Shown piece after piece: positions 43,369-52,627 of a DNA stretch of 64,000 nucleotides. Origin of the DNA: CBDCYS01 sp965226245 (GTDB taxonomy: Bacteria; Acidobacteriota; Terriglobia; Bryobacterales; UBA6623); assembly GCA_965226245.1 (NCBI GenBank), contig CBDDCL010000015.1, positions 3,224,001-3,288,000 on the forward strand. Reading direction: 5' to 3'. A program made the translations under genes and the position numbers. Each line of letters begins with the position of its first letter. The stretch's first letter is position 1. The notes beneath the pieces were generated by a model. It ran no database searches and was not told where the DNA came from. It saw only the letters and a program-made list of their open reading frames with translations.

Positions 43369-43649
43369 CCAACCCAATCCGCGAACTCCGCGGGGATACC
43401 TCTTCGAAAAACAAGAAAGTCGGGAGGCCGAGTTGCGGCCTTCCACAAATTCGCACCCGGCAACCAGGGGGAAGACGGAACCACTCGAATTGCACCCGGG
43501 AACGCCCCGAATCACTGCAAAAACTGCAATCCCCCCGCACCCGAATCCGCCCGCCGCCGCCCTGAGCCGCGCGCGTGAGCAAGCGGTTTGCTCGAATCGA
43601 TTGATCCGCTCGCAATAACCACTCCCTCACGGTCGTGGCTCCGTCGAGC

Positions 43650-43885
43650 GCGCTCACCGCAGTATCGCGGATGCGCCGGAGGACCGGCAGCCGATCGAGC
43701 TGGTGGATCAGCGCTTCAACCGCGAGCAAGAAATGGTGGCGGACACCCGCTTGCAGATCGTGCGCGACGCCATCGCGGATTTGTCCGAGAAGCAGCGGGC
43801 CGAGTTCGAACAGCGATACAGCAAGTCCGAGCAGAGGCTGCTGAACGATATCACCGGCCTGCTCCCGCCTAAGCCGGTGGACTGA
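43650..43885 (+). pseudogene. Fragment of a helical protein of unknown family
   Basis: The readable part is SIADAPEDRQPIELVDQRFN, then REQEMVADTRLQIVRDAIAD, LSEKQRAEFEQRYSKSEQRL and a stop at 43885: strongly helical, charged, coiled-coil-like, with no start of its own and no sequence support upstream of about 43650. It converges on the TPR gene (16 bp from its stop). Likely the C-terminus of a gene lost to the IS110-side rearrangement. The stretch 43369-43649 before it shows nothing else. Confidence 0.4.
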
Positions 43886-43900
43886 CAGCCCCCACGCCTC

Positions 43901-45166
43901 TTAGCCGGAACCCTCCCGGAATCCCGCCGCCGGCACAAGAGACACATCGTCAATCCAGACCGTGCCCCCGATCTTGTTGTCGAACTTTAACGAGGGCCGC
44001 CGAACGATCCAGACTTCGATCAGCTCGGTTCCGGGAGGAATCGTGAAGCGCTTCTCAACGGTCTTCCAGCCGGATGTGCCTGATACATGCGCCGTGAGGA
44101 TATCGAGACGGCGCCAATTGTTCGGGTCGAAGATGCGAAAGCCGATGCCCTGATCGGTCGTGAGACGCTCGGGGCGGACTCGAGCCCCAAAACGGTGGCG
44201 GCCAGGACGCACAACGGCCTGTTGTCTAACGTGGCTGTAGTTGAGGTTCGCTTGGCCGTCAAAATCCAGCCGGAGCGACCAAGCAGCGTCCGCGTCCGGA
44301 TGCCTTTCCCGGGCCGCGCCGCCGTGGTCGGCCGGGTAGATTCGCCAGTCGAGCGGGCTGCCGGAGAATTTCCGGTCAAATCCGCCGTTGAACAGGTTGT
44401 TTCCAGTGCCTTCGGGACCATGTTCGGTTTCCATGAAGGCAGTCTGCACCGAGATGGCATGCCTGTACCGCCCGTGGCGCAGCAGGGATGAAACATACTC
44501 GCCCAGCAGGTCAGACTCGGCTAGCGAGTGAGCCCGCAACCAATCCCAGGCTTGCTTCAACAGAGCGTCAGGATCCGGATGCCGGTGCAGACCGCTCCCC
44601 GGCCGCATCAAGAATCGGAAAAACGAGCGAGCGGCGGGCCGCTCCGGGGGAATGCCGTACAGCAGGATGTCCGTCAAGCTGCCGCCCATTCGCAGGTATT
44701 GATGGAAGATCACTTCATCGAAGTCTCGGAAGGCAGTCAGACAGCGCGCGCCAAGTTCCAGCGCGGCTCGGCGCTCGCCGACGATGAAGTGAAAGTTCGC
44801 CGCTCGAAGCAGGATGGACGGTATATAGGGTCCCTGGTGGACAGCCTGGCGAAAACAGTACCGGGCGTCATCTTCGAGACCGGCTTGCAAGTTCGCCTCC
44901 CCCAGATCGCTCCATCGATACGGAGAAGCGGGATCCCTCCGCAGTGCTTCCTGGAAGGCGGGCAAGGCGGATGGAACTCCCTCCGAGAGAGGCTGCCAAG
45001 CGATGTTGCGAGCTTGAGCCTGCAGGCGGTCGGCGCAGGGAAGGAAACGGCAGGCAGCGGAATCAGCCGCGCCGTTGCTTGCGGTCTTGGTGTCAAAGAT
45101 CAGAGCCGCCGCCGAATACGCGACTAGCAGGACCCCGAGGGTGACCGGAAACAGACGCTTGGCCAT
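43901..45166 (-). CDS. Membrane-anchored TPR protein of the polysaccharide locus
   Basis: 421 residues. An N-terminal membrane anchor (LFPVTLGVLLVAYSAAALIF) is followed by TPR-like helices (ALPAFQEALRRDPASPYRWS, DLGEANLQAGLEDDARYCFR, AALELGARCLTAFRDFDEVI). The C-terminal 150 residues form a beta-sandwich that looks like a carbohydrate-binding module (NLFNGGFDRKFSGSPLDWRI, WSLRLDFDGQANLNYSHVRQ, GGTVWIDDVSLVP). Such proteins accompany O-antigen-ligase-type genes in exopolysaccharide loci. Last gene of the minus-strand locus. Confidence 0.7.
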   Translation of the reverse strand: MAKRLFPVTLGVLLVAYSAAALIFDTKTASNGAADSAACRFLPCADRLQAQARNIAWQPLSEGVPSALPAFQEALRRDPASPYRWSDLGEANLQAGLEDDARYCFRQAVHQGPYIPSILLRAANFHFIVGERRAALELGARCLTAFRDFDEVIFHQYLRMGGSLTDILLYGIPPERPAARSFFRFLMRPGSGLHRHPDPDALLKQAWDWLRAHSLAESDLLGEYVSSLLRHGRYRHAISVQTAFMETEHGPEGTGNNLFNGGFDRKFSGSPLDWRIYPADHGGAARERHPDADAAWSLRLDFDGQANLNYSHVRQQAVVRPGRHRFGARVRPERLTTDQGIGFRIFDPNNWRRLDILTAHVSGTSGWKTVEKRFTIPPGTELIEVWIVRRPSLKFDNKIGGTVWIDDVSLVPAAGFREGSG

Positions 45167-45529
45167 AGGTCAGCTTGCAATAGGCGGCAAGTCAAAACCG
45201 GGACTGCATCCTCGCGGGAGAGGAGGCTGCTTATCCGAGGCAACCATCGACAAAAGGCCGCTAGAATCACGGTACCAGGAACCGACTCGGACAACCCTAC
45301 TGAACCCTATTGCGTTCGCGGGAGCGTTCTAGACGCAGGCGGGCTCGTCTCTGGACCGCTTGCTTACGCGCGCGGCTCGGGGCCCACCGAATGAGAAACT
45401 GACCGGCGGAGTTAGCGTTCTCGCGACAAGACTCTCAGACTGAGAAGGCTGTCGGCGTAACGCAGTCCCCGCCCGGCCACTTTTCCTGACCGAACTCTCC
45501 GAGAGAGAGAGAGCGCGCGCGGGCTTTTC
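45167..45529. other. Intergenic region, 363 bp
   Basis: Lies between the TPR gene start and the FecR-like gene stop. It contains a GA-dinucleotide run then a GC run (near 45503-45525) just past the FecR-like stop; no gene, clear promoter or RNA was recognised. Confidence 0.35.
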
Positions 45530-46294
45530 TTACTGGACCACCGAACGCGGCTCAGGGCCGTCGTCGGCAGCTGCTATTCCCACTACCGCACCGGTCGTAA
45601 CAGCGGCGCCAACGCCAACGGCGAGGGCGATACTCGCCACGTGAGAGAGAGCGCCGATCGTCCATCCGGCGGCAGCGGCACTCCCGGCGGTGGCGGCGGC
45701 TCCGCGCTTGCGATCGCCGTCATCATCATCATCATCCGTTTTCTTTGGAGCTGGCGTGGGCATGGCATAGGACCCGGCTGGGACGAGGAGCGGAGCGGCT
45801 CCCGAACGGCTGATCAAGACGTCGCCTCGATGAGCGGCGACGAGGACTTGGCCTTCCCGATCAGCCACAACAAACCAATTCCGGGCAGCATGATCCTTGG
45901 CGCTGACGGTGTAGTTTCCCCAGCGGACCGGAAGGCGTTGCGACCCCACCGTTCCCTCCCGCAAGCTCACGTGATCTTCAGCAACAGTGACCTTGGAGTT
46001 CTTCCAAATCTCGATGCGGCCCATGGCGGGTGAAGAGATCAGCGCCGAGCCTTCGCCATCAGTTGAGATTTGATCAGCGGCCAAAACCGGCCACGATCGG
46101 ACCCCTGTTGCTTGCAGGGAAGCGGCGCCGACTTTGATCTCCCCGGTGCTGGTCATTGTAGCGATCGGCTGGGTGGCGATCGGCTGGGTGGCGATCGGCT
46201 GGGTGGCGATCGGCTTGCTCAATGGAGAAGCCGCCTGAGACACAACTACCGCCGCGGCGGCAAGAATGGAAAACCTTGACAAAGAACAGAACAT
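45530..46294 (-). CDS. Secreted FecR-like protein with PIATQ repeats and a C-terminal hydrophobic segment
   Basis: 254 residues. GGAGGT precedes ATG 46294. A signal peptide (FSILAAAAVVVSQAASPLS) is followed by four PIAT(Q) pentapeptides. The central domain (GEGSALISSPAMGRIEIWKN, VAEDHVSLREGTVGSQRLPV, WFVVADREGQVLVAAHRGDV, ISRSGAAPLLVPAGSYAMPT) has the strand pattern of FecR/iron-dicitrate-sensor-like domains. Then come a basic and Asp-rich linker with seven consecutive Asp and a glycine/alanine hydrophobic segment (IALAVGVGAAVTTGAVVGIA). Role in the polysaccharide locus unknown. Confidence 0.6.
   Translation of the reverse strand: MFCSLSRFSILAAAAVVVSQAASPLSKPIATQPIATQPIATQPIATMTSTGEIKVGAASLQATGVRSWPVLAADQISTDGEGSALISSPAMGRIEIWKNSKVTVAEDHVSLREGTVGSQRLPVRWGNYTVSAKDHAARNWFVVADREGQVLVAAHRGDVLISRSGAAPLLVPAGSYAMPTPAPKKTDDDDDDGDRKRGAAATAGSAAAAGWTIGALSHVASIALAVGVGAAVTTGAVVGIAAADDGPEPRSVVQ
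46161..46215. repeat. 15-bp in-frame tandem repeat (GCGATCGGCTGGGTG) in the FecR-like gene
   Basis: Three full copies plus a partial one encode the PIATQ pentapeptides right after the signal peptide. Identical copies imply recent slippage; copy number should vary between strains. Confidence 0.85.
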
Positions 46295-46472
46295 GCAATT
46301 ACCTCCAAAGTTTAGTCATCGTCACGAAGGGACCCAAGACTTACAGTCACCTTAGAAAATCATGCCAAAGACGTCTCAACCTTTTGGCGGGCCGTCATGC
46401 CGGGAACTTGATCATCCCAGCGTCCCTACCCTAAGACGTCAAGCGGACGGCTGCCTGTCCCGCTCCGTCAAC

Positions 46473-47945
46473 TCACGGAGCATCGGGCCGCGCCCGCTTT
46501 TGACCGGCGGAAAGCAGCGGGAGCGCCGAAGCGATGCCGAGGATCCAGGCGAACTGCATCGAGTTGGCTGGGATATATAGATTGAAGTCAGCCGCGCTGT
46601 GGATCCCGATCGCCACCACCGACCCAACGCAGGCCAGCGAAACAGGCAAGAATTGATCCGGCAATTTCCGGCGGACCGCAATCACTCCAGCAAGAATTCT
46701 GGCGACAAGCCACAGGCCGCTCAGCAGACCGAGCGGCCCCAGCTCCGCCAGCAACTGCAAGTAGTCGTTGTGCGCATAGTCGTCGGTCACGTGCGGCCAC
46801 GATCTCTTGAACTGGTAGAAGGCCGACTGGTAGGCTCCGAATCCGCAGCCCAAAACAGGATAGGCGCGGACCAGATCGAGCGTCTCACTCCATAGCGAAA
46901 CTCGGCCCTCACTCAGCAACCCATCCGTCGAAGCGACCCCCGCGTAGCGAACAATAAAGCCGTCAGGCAACAGCAGAAAAAAGGTCGCCGCGAGGAATAG
47001 GATCGCTGCCAATGCAGCGGCGATCCTGGCCCTGCTCGCGCCGCGGGCAGTGAGCGCGAGCGCCGCCATCACAGCGACCGAAATCAAAGCGGCCAGGAAA
47101 CCCGCCCGCGAAAAGGAACACAACAACCCCGCGAAGATCAAGGCGACCCCGATAGCGGCCGCGGCAGCCCTTGCCGCCGGCGCCCCGCTGGGAGGCCCGC
47201 CTGAGCGTTTCGCCAGAATGGCAACAATAGCAAGCGAGAACGGTAACGAAAGCTCCAGCATGTCGGCCAGATGGTTGTGGTTCACGTAGGTCCCGGAGAC
47301 CCCCAGACGCGAGGGCTGGACAGCCGTCTGAATCACCGCCAGCAGCCCTTCCAACGAAGCGACAAGCACAAGGGGAACCGCAACCATCCAGCTCTTGCGC
47401 CTCAAGCGCCAGGTCAACTCCCGCGCCAGCAGCAGCGTCGCGATACAGCCGAGAAAACGCAGCAGATGAAACACAGTCTTGGACGGAGTCACGCTGGCGG
47501 AAGACCAGCCGGGCGAGGCGGCGGCGAGAGAGTTCCGCAGCTCGGCACGCGCCGGAGAGGCGCTTTCCAGCAGCGGCGCCGGCAGAGGGACTAGTTGCAG
47601 AACCATGACGCCCAGTAACAGCAGCAGTGGCAGTGACGTCCGTCTCGGCAGCGCCGGGGCCAACTGATTCTTAGGCGTGCGAATCCAATAAAGCAGGGTA
47701 AGAGCGCCGACGGCGAGCAGGCAGTAAAGCCAATCGCGTTCGGCCGTGGCTCCCTTCCGGAACACGGCGCAGGACCATATCAACCCTAGCCCCACCAGAT
47801 AACCAAGCCAGCCTGAGCGGCCGCGGCTCCGCTCTTGGCGGGAGAGCTGGCGCAATCGCGTGCAACTCGGCATGTCCGAAGACTGGAAAGTGTTTCGGCT
47901 CGCAAAGCGGCGGGACACCCAAAAATCGGCGCGGCCGCTAGGCAA
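46473..47945 (-). CDS. O-antigen ligase / Wzy_C family membrane protein (1)
   Basis: 490 residues, or 466 from an internal Met at 47873, which looks better as a start. About 11-12 membrane segments (for example LGYLVGLGLIWSCAVF, SLPLLLLLGVMVLQLVPLPA, AIGVALIFAGLLCSFSRAGF). The Wzy_C signature is present: GTYVNHNHLADMLELSLPFS, then YAHNDYLQLLAELGPLGLLS with the large periplasmic loop between (GCGFGAYQSAFYQFKRSWPH). It would join or polymerise polysaccharide chains at the outer face of the inner membrane. Confidence 0.85.
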   Translation of the reverse strand: MPSGRADFWVSRRFASRNTFQSSDMPSCTRLRQLSRQERSRGRSGWLGYLVGLGLIWSCAVFRKGATAERDWLYCLLAVGALTLLYWIRTPKNQLAPALPRRTSLPLLLLLGVMVLQLVPLPAPLLESASPARAELRNSLAAASPGWSSASVTPSKTVFHLLRFLGCIATLLLARELTWRLRRKSWMVAVPLVLVASLEGLLAVIQTAVQPSRLGVSGTYVNHNHLADMLELSLPFSLAIVAILAKRSGGPPSGAPAARAAAAAIGVALIFAGLLCSFSRAGFLAALISVAVMAALALTARGASRARIAAALAAILFLAATFFLLLPDGFIVRYAGVASTDGLLSEGRVSLWSETLDLVRAYPVLGCGFGAYQSAFYQFKRSWPHVTDDYAHNDYLQLLAELGPLGLLSGLWLVARILAGVIAVRRKLPDQFLPVSLACVGSVVAIGIHSAADFNLYIPANSMQFAWILGIASALPLLSAGQKRARPDAP

Positions 47946-48016
47946 CCTTGAGGTTGGAAGAGAGCGTAGCGAGGAAGAACTCTATTCTTGGGCATCCCCG
48001 CCAACGGAGCCGGTTA

Positions 48017-49396
48017 TCACACGGGGACACTTTGCTGGAGGGGAGAGGGACCGGACCGGCCCATGGCTATGTAGTCGCAGCCGGCAAGCTGAACCGTTGC
48101 CGGGTCGAGCAGGTTACGTCCGTCCAAGATAAGCGGCCGCGTCATGACGCGGCGCAATCGTTTTAAGTCCAGTTCGAGAAACTCGGGCCAGTCGGTTAGC
48201 AGCAAGACCGCATCAGCTCCCTCGGCAGCCTCCAGAGCCGAGGAGCAGAGCCGCACTGCGGGCAGCCGTTCGGCGGCGGCGGGCATCGCCTGGGGGTCAT
48301 AAGCACGAATCGAAGCCCCTTCTTCAAACAAGCGCTCAGCGACGGCAACCGCCGGAGAGAACCGCAGATCGTCTGTATGGGCTTTAAAGGCGAGTCCCCA
48401 GACAGCAATCGTCTTGTCCTTGATGATCCACAGAGCCTTGCGAAGCTTCCCGAGAAAGACTTCCAGTTGATTTACGTTGACCCTTTCAACTTCTCGCAAC
48501 AGGCGAAAGTCACAGCCGTTGTCCTCAGCCATGCGGATGAAAGCCTGCAAGTCTTTCGGGAAACAGAAGCCGCCGAAGCCGATCCCCGCCCGCAGGAACT
48601 CCGCGCCGATGCGCGGGTCGTAACCCATGCCCTCGGCCACTTTTTTTATGTCCCCGCCAACCTGATCGCACAAATTGGCGACTGTGTTGATGTAGGAAAT
48701 CTTCATCGCCAAGAAGGAGTTTGACGCGTGTTTGATGAGCTCGGCGCTGCTGCGGTTGGTCACAACCAGCGGGATCTTCCGTATGTCCTGATGATGCGCC
48801 GATGGCAGGCGCCAAGCGAAATCCTGGTGCAGGATGGGCTCATAGATGGCCCGAAGCAGCGTCTCAGCGCGTTCGCTTTCGACACCCAGAACGATACGCG
48901 AGGGATGCATGAAATCGGCCACCGCCGTGCCCTCGCTAAGAAACTCCGGATTCGAGGCCACCTCAAACTCCGCGCCGCCACGCTGATACAGTTGCAGGGT
49001 TTGTTCGATGCGAGTCCCGGTCAAGGCGGGAACCGTACTCTTCTCGACGACCAGCTTGTCGCTGGACGCCAATTCCGCAATCTCGCGGCTGACCCTCTCG
49101 ACCGCGGACAGGTCGGGCTGCCCGGTAGGGAACGGCGGCGTTCCGACGCACAGGAAAAGCACCTGACCGTGATCGACTCCTTCTTGAAGACTCGCCGTGA
49201 AGCGCACCCGCGATTTCTTCCTGTTTCGCTCGAGCAGGTCATCGAGATGTGGCTCGAAGAACGGCAGCCGCCCTTGCTGGAGCGCGCCGATCTTGGCAGT
49301 GTCGCTATCGACACATACGACCTGATGGCCGATCTCGGCAAAGCACAGGCCGGCAACCAGCCCTACGTGTCCGGTGCCTACAACACTTAGGTTCAT
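48017..49396 (-). CDS. ugd: UDP-glucose/GDP-mannose 6-dehydrogenase
   Basis: 459 residues from ATG 49396 (MNLSVVGTGHVGLVAGLCFA); eight residues more upstream are possible. Rossmann GTGHVG at the N-terminus; PLVVTNRSSAELIKHASNSF (central helix) and GFGGFCFPKDLQAFIRMAED with the catalytic Cys (about 260); the UDP-binding C-terminal domain has WGLAFKAHTDDLRFSPAVAV. Oxidises UDP-glucose to UDP-glucuronate (two NAD per turn). Supplies acidic sugar for the polysaccharide of this locus. 37 bp from the epimerase remnant. Confidence 0.92.
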   Translation of the reverse strand: MNLSVVGTGHVGLVAGLCFAEIGHQVVCVDSDTAKIGALQQGRLPFFEPHLDDLLERNRKKSRVRFTASLQEGVDHGQVLFLCVGTPPFPTGQPDLSAVERVSREIAELASSDKLVVEKSTVPALTGTRIEQTLQLYQRGGAEFEVASNPEFLSEGTAVADFMHPSRIVLGVESERAETLLRAIYEPILHQDFAWRLPSAHHQDIRKIPLVVTNRSSAELIKHASNSFLAMKISYINTVANLCDQVGGDIKKVAEGMGYDPRIGAEFLRAGIGFGGFCFPKDLQAFIRMAEDNGCDFRLLREVERVNVNQLEVFLGKLRKALWIIKDKTIAVWGLAFKAHTDDLRFSPAVAVAERLFEEGASIRAYDPQAMPAAAERLPAVRLCSSALEAAEGADAVLLLTDWPEFLELDLKRLRRVMTRPLILDGRNLLDPATVQLAGCDYIAMGRSGPSPLQQSVPV

Positions 49397-49432
49397 AGGA
49401 GTTCCTTCCCGTTTGTCCATGGGCCCCGCCGG

Positions 49433-50400
49433 TTAACTGGGGGAGAACCTTCGGTCGCCTAGCCGGCAAGCTTCGTTTGGGGGCCTCTCACCTGTGTCCC
49501 GCTTCCGGAACCTCCACGGTCCGCCAGCTCGCACTCGATTCATCGGCTCGTCTTCGAGCGCAGCGCCAACGCACTGCCGCTGAGCTTTGTGATGTTTGAC
49601 GATGTCGACGAGGATAGCCTGAAGGTTGTACTGCGGCTGCCATTGTGGAAAGTGGGCGCAGAGCTTGATCAGATCGGAGATATAGCAGATGTGATCCCCG
49701 CTGCGGTTCTCAGCTCCGTAGCGATACTGTAGCCGGTGACCCATCTGCTCAAGTATCTCGATTGTCTCCAGGATCGAGACGCGATTGGCTCGCCCTCCTC
49801 CTAGATTGTAAACCTCGCCGACTCGGGGACGACAATAAAACTCCAGAAACAGCGAGGCCACGTCGCGGCAGTGGATCTGATCCCGCACCTGCTTTCCCTT
49901 GTAGCCGTAGATGCTGTATTCACAACCGGCAACGGCGCACCAGACAATGTAGGCCAAAAAACCGTGCAGCTCAACTGCCGCGTGCTGCGGGCCCGTCAGG
50001 CAGCCGGTACGGAAAATGCCGGCTGGCATTCCCAAGTAGCGACCGAACTCCTGGTGCATCACGTCCGCGGCAACCTTGGACGCCCCGAAAACGGAGTGCA
50101 AGCACTGATCGATCGACATGTTTTCGTCGATGCCTTCTCGCCCGTCGGCGTAGTCGCAACGCTTATCGATTTCGGCTAGGGGGAGTTGATTGGGGTGGTC
50201 ACCGTAAACCTTATTGGTGCTCGTAAAACAGAAGGGCGATTCGCGGCAGTGGTCCCGGGCGGCGACCAGAAGGTTCAACGTCCCGACCGCGTTTACATCG
50301 AAGTCTTCATAGGGAATCGAAGCCGCCTTGTCGTGAGACGGCTGGCCCGCCGTGTGAATAATAAAGTCCGGCCGCTCGCTCTGGAACAAGTCTCCAGCAG
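49433..50400 (-). pseudogene. NAD-dependent epimerase, CDP-paratose-2-epimerase-like, N-terminus missing
   Basis: From about residue 28 the sequence fits the family: DFIIHTAGQPSHDKAASIPY, DFDVNAVGTLNLLVAA, FTSTNKVYGDHPNQLPL, SIDQCLHSVFGASKVAADVM (with downstream Lys), FRTGCLTGPQHAAVELHGFL, YGYKGKQVRDQIHCRDVASL and EVYNLGGGRANRVSI. The first 65 or so residues, including the GxxGxxG NAD motif, are absent: the frame instead runs into the 3' end of the tagA-like gene. The C-terminus after about 50 codons from the end also looks appended. Probably inactive. Confidence 0.75.
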
Positions 50401-50417
50401 GTCTCCCAGGCCTTGTC

Positions 50418-51266
50418 TCACCTCCGCAACGGTTTGGGGTAGCGAAGAATGCCAAGCAGTTGCAGGGCCCACATCGCGAGGAAGAGCGGATTCAGCAGCA
50501 CGTATCGTCTCCAGAGCCTGCGGGGTTCCATCAGGAGGCGAAACAACCACTCAAGACCCGCCCCTTGCATCCACCGGGGGGCCTGCCGGAGGCGGCCTGT
50601 GTGAAAGTCGAACGCGGCGCCCACGCCGATCATCACCACGCCGGGTAGCCGATCCCGGTGCTCGAGGATCCACTTCTCTTGACGAGGTTGACCGAAACCG
50701 ACAAAGACGATATCGACATCACATTCGCGGATGGCGTCGACCCAAGCGTCATCTTCCTCGGGGGTGTTCGGCGGGTCGCGGCGGGCATACGTTCCCGCGA
50801 TACCAAGCCCGGGTAATCTCTTTCTTAACCGTTGATAGAGGGCTGGGAGAACGTCTTCGCGACCCCCAAACAGAAAGATCCGGTGGCCCAGGCGGGCCGC
50901 TTGACCGCACAGCGCCAACATCAGGTTGGGCCCATAGACACGGGGTTGCCCCTTGACCCCGAAAGACCGCAACGCCCACGCCAGGGGCATCCCATCGGTG
51001 GCGGCGATATCGCCGGCATTGAGAAGCCGGCGGAAGCTCGGCTGGAGCACGCCCGTCATGACCGCGTTCACTGTGCAAATGAATACGCACCGTCCGGCGG
51101 GAGGCTTTGCATCCGTGGTTTGGGCGCCCGCCCAGACGCGCCGTTGCTCAATCCATCGTCGGCAAAGTCTCATCACCTCGTGGTAGTTCGTCGCACTAAT
51201 ACAGACACCCAACACGGAGTGCTTCAGAGGAAGCCGGTCGTTTTGTATGCGGGGTGTGCTTGGCAT
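50418..51266 (-). CDS. WecG/TagA/CpsF-family glycosyltransferase
   Basis: 282 residues. Family blocks: LLNAGDIAATDGMPLAWALR (with the TDGMP motif), RVYGPNLMLALCGQAARLGH, RIFLFGGREDVLPALYQRLR, VDIVFVGFGQPRQEKWILEH and VMIGVGAAFDFHTGRLRQAP (GVGAxFDFxxG). It transfers a sugar (N-acetylmannosaminuronate or similar) onto a lipid-linked acceptor at the membrane. The C-terminal helices (LFRLLMEPRRLWRRYVLLNP) are usual. Its stop lies inside the frame of the truncated epimerase. Confidence 0.9.
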   Translation of the reverse strand: MPSTPRIQNDRLPLKHSVLGVCISATNYHEVMRLCRRWIEQRRVWAGAQTTDAKPPAGRCVFICTVNAVMTGVLQPSFRRLLNAGDIAATDGMPLAWALRSFGVKGQPRVYGPNLMLALCGQAARLGHRIFLFGGREDVLPALYQRLRKRLPGLGIAGTYARRDPPNTPEEDDAWVDAIRECDVDIVFVGFGQPRQEKWILEHRDRLPGVVMIGVGAAFDFHTGRLRQAPRWMQGAGLEWLFRLLMEPRRLWRRYVLLNPLFLAMWALQLLGILRYPKPLRR

Positions 51267-51376
51267 TGTGCTGTGACCAGACTCAGAGCCCCACCCGCGA
51301 GGGTGGGGTCACCTGCTCAAACCTGCTGATACCGATAGCGGTCACGGAACCTCTGTTTGGTTGCAGCCCGTCCGCA

Positions 51377-52627
51377 TTAGGCCGGCGCCCGAGCTGCTTG
51401 GAACGAGCGCAGCCGTTCCGGGATGGGCCGACGGCGGCGCTCGATCGCGAAGCGATAGGTCCGCATCAGCATCTCGAAGTTTCGCTCGGGCGTGTAACGG
51501 CTCAGGTAGTGCCGGCGGGCATTGCCGCCGAGGCGATCGGCAAGCTCGCCGCTGGCCAGCAGATCGTCCAGCGCCGCGGCGAGGGCTTGTTCATCACCGG
51601 CGTCAAACTTGAGGCCCGTGCGGCCATGGTCTACCAGCTCTCCCGGCGCTCCACGGTTCGATACCACGGCCGGGCGGCCGGCGGCGAAGGCCTCGACAAT
51701 CGGGCGGCCGAAGGTCTCATAGGCAAGGGAGGGTAAGACAACCCCACGCGCTGCCTGAACCATCTGCTGCGCTTCCGCCCGCAATCTGCGTCCCGCGAAG
51801 CTGACTCGGGGTGCAGTCAGACCGAGCGCCGCCGCCCGGCGCTCGAGGCTCGCCCGCTCCTCTCCCTCACCGACGATCACGAGCCGCCCGCGGCGCGCGA
51901 GATCACCCAGCTTCCAAGCCCCCAGCAGCATCTCCAGCCCTTTTTCCGCCGACAAGCGTCCCAAATAGACGATCCGGTCCGAGGTCGAAGGAGGCGGGGG
52001 GAGCGTGGCGGGACCTTCGACGCAATTCGGTTTGACAAAGATGCGCTCGGGCGAGAGGCCGCTCTTGACAAAGCGGGACCGCGAGTGTTCGCTGGGAGTG
52101 AGAAATACGTCAACGTGGCGTTCCCAAGTCCCTCGCAAGCGGTTGTGGACGATCATGCGCCCGACCGCGGCCGATGCCATCAGCGAGTCCCGGTAACAGC
52201 GGCGAACCACGCCGCGCCAGGGGATCTTGCCGAGGCAGTCTTCGCAGACTTGACCGTTTCGAAGCAGCAGCGCGTTGGTGCAGACAAGGCGGTAGTTTCG
52301 GAGCGTCTGGACGGTCGCAACGCCGGCCGCCTGACAAGCGGCGTGAACCGAAGGCGTCAGCCGCATCCAGAAGTTTTGCACGTGCGCAACGTCGGGCCGG
52401 TGCCGCGCGCAGAGCCGCCTGGCATGCTCGTAGGAGGCCCGTGACCAGGCCGATTGCCAGCCCATTCGGAAGTTGCTCGTCCACCCGCTTCCTTCAGCAG
52501 CATCGTTGTCGTAGTCGACTCGCACGACCTCAACTCCATGGGCGCGAAGCGCCGCGGCTTCCTGTTCGGCCGAGAGGTTTTCACCGCTAAGCTGGCGGTA
52601 GCGGTTGTGAAACATCAGTACTTTCAT
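51377..52627 (-). CDS. Glycosyltransferase family 4
   Basis: 416 residues from ATG 52627 (MKVLMFHNRYRQLSGENLSA), where the upstream ligase gene stops with a four-base overlap; a 104-codon extension upstream is antisense-like. N-domain: HRPDVAHVQNFWMRLTPSVH and VQTLRNYRLVCTNALLLRNG (a CxxC cluster CEDCLGKIPWRGVVRRCYRD typical of a GT4 subgroup). C-domain: RIVYLGRLSAEKGLEMLLGA and VVLPSLAYETFGRPIVEAFA with the E-x7-E motif. Retaining enzyme; sugar donor unknown. Confidence 0.88.
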   Translation of the reverse strand: MKVLMFHNRYRQLSGENLSAEQEAAALRAHGVEVVRVDYDNDAAEGSGWTSNFRMGWQSAWSRASYEHARRLCARHRPDVAHVQNFWMRLTPSVHAACQAAGVATVQTLRNYRLVCTNALLLRNGQVCEDCLGKIPWRGVVRRCYRDSLMASAAVGRMIVHNRLRGTWERHVDVFLTPSEHSRSRFVKSGLSPERIFVKPNCVEGPATLPPPPSTSDRIVYLGRLSAEKGLEMLLGAWKLGDLARRGRLVIVGEGEERASLERRAAALGLTAPRVSFAGRRLRAEAQQMVQAARGVVLPSLAYETFGRPIVEAFAAGRPAVVSNRGAPGELVDHGRTGLKFDAGDEQALAAALDDLLASGELADRLGGNARRHYLSRYTPERNFEMLMRTYRFAIERRRRPIPERLRSFQAARAPA

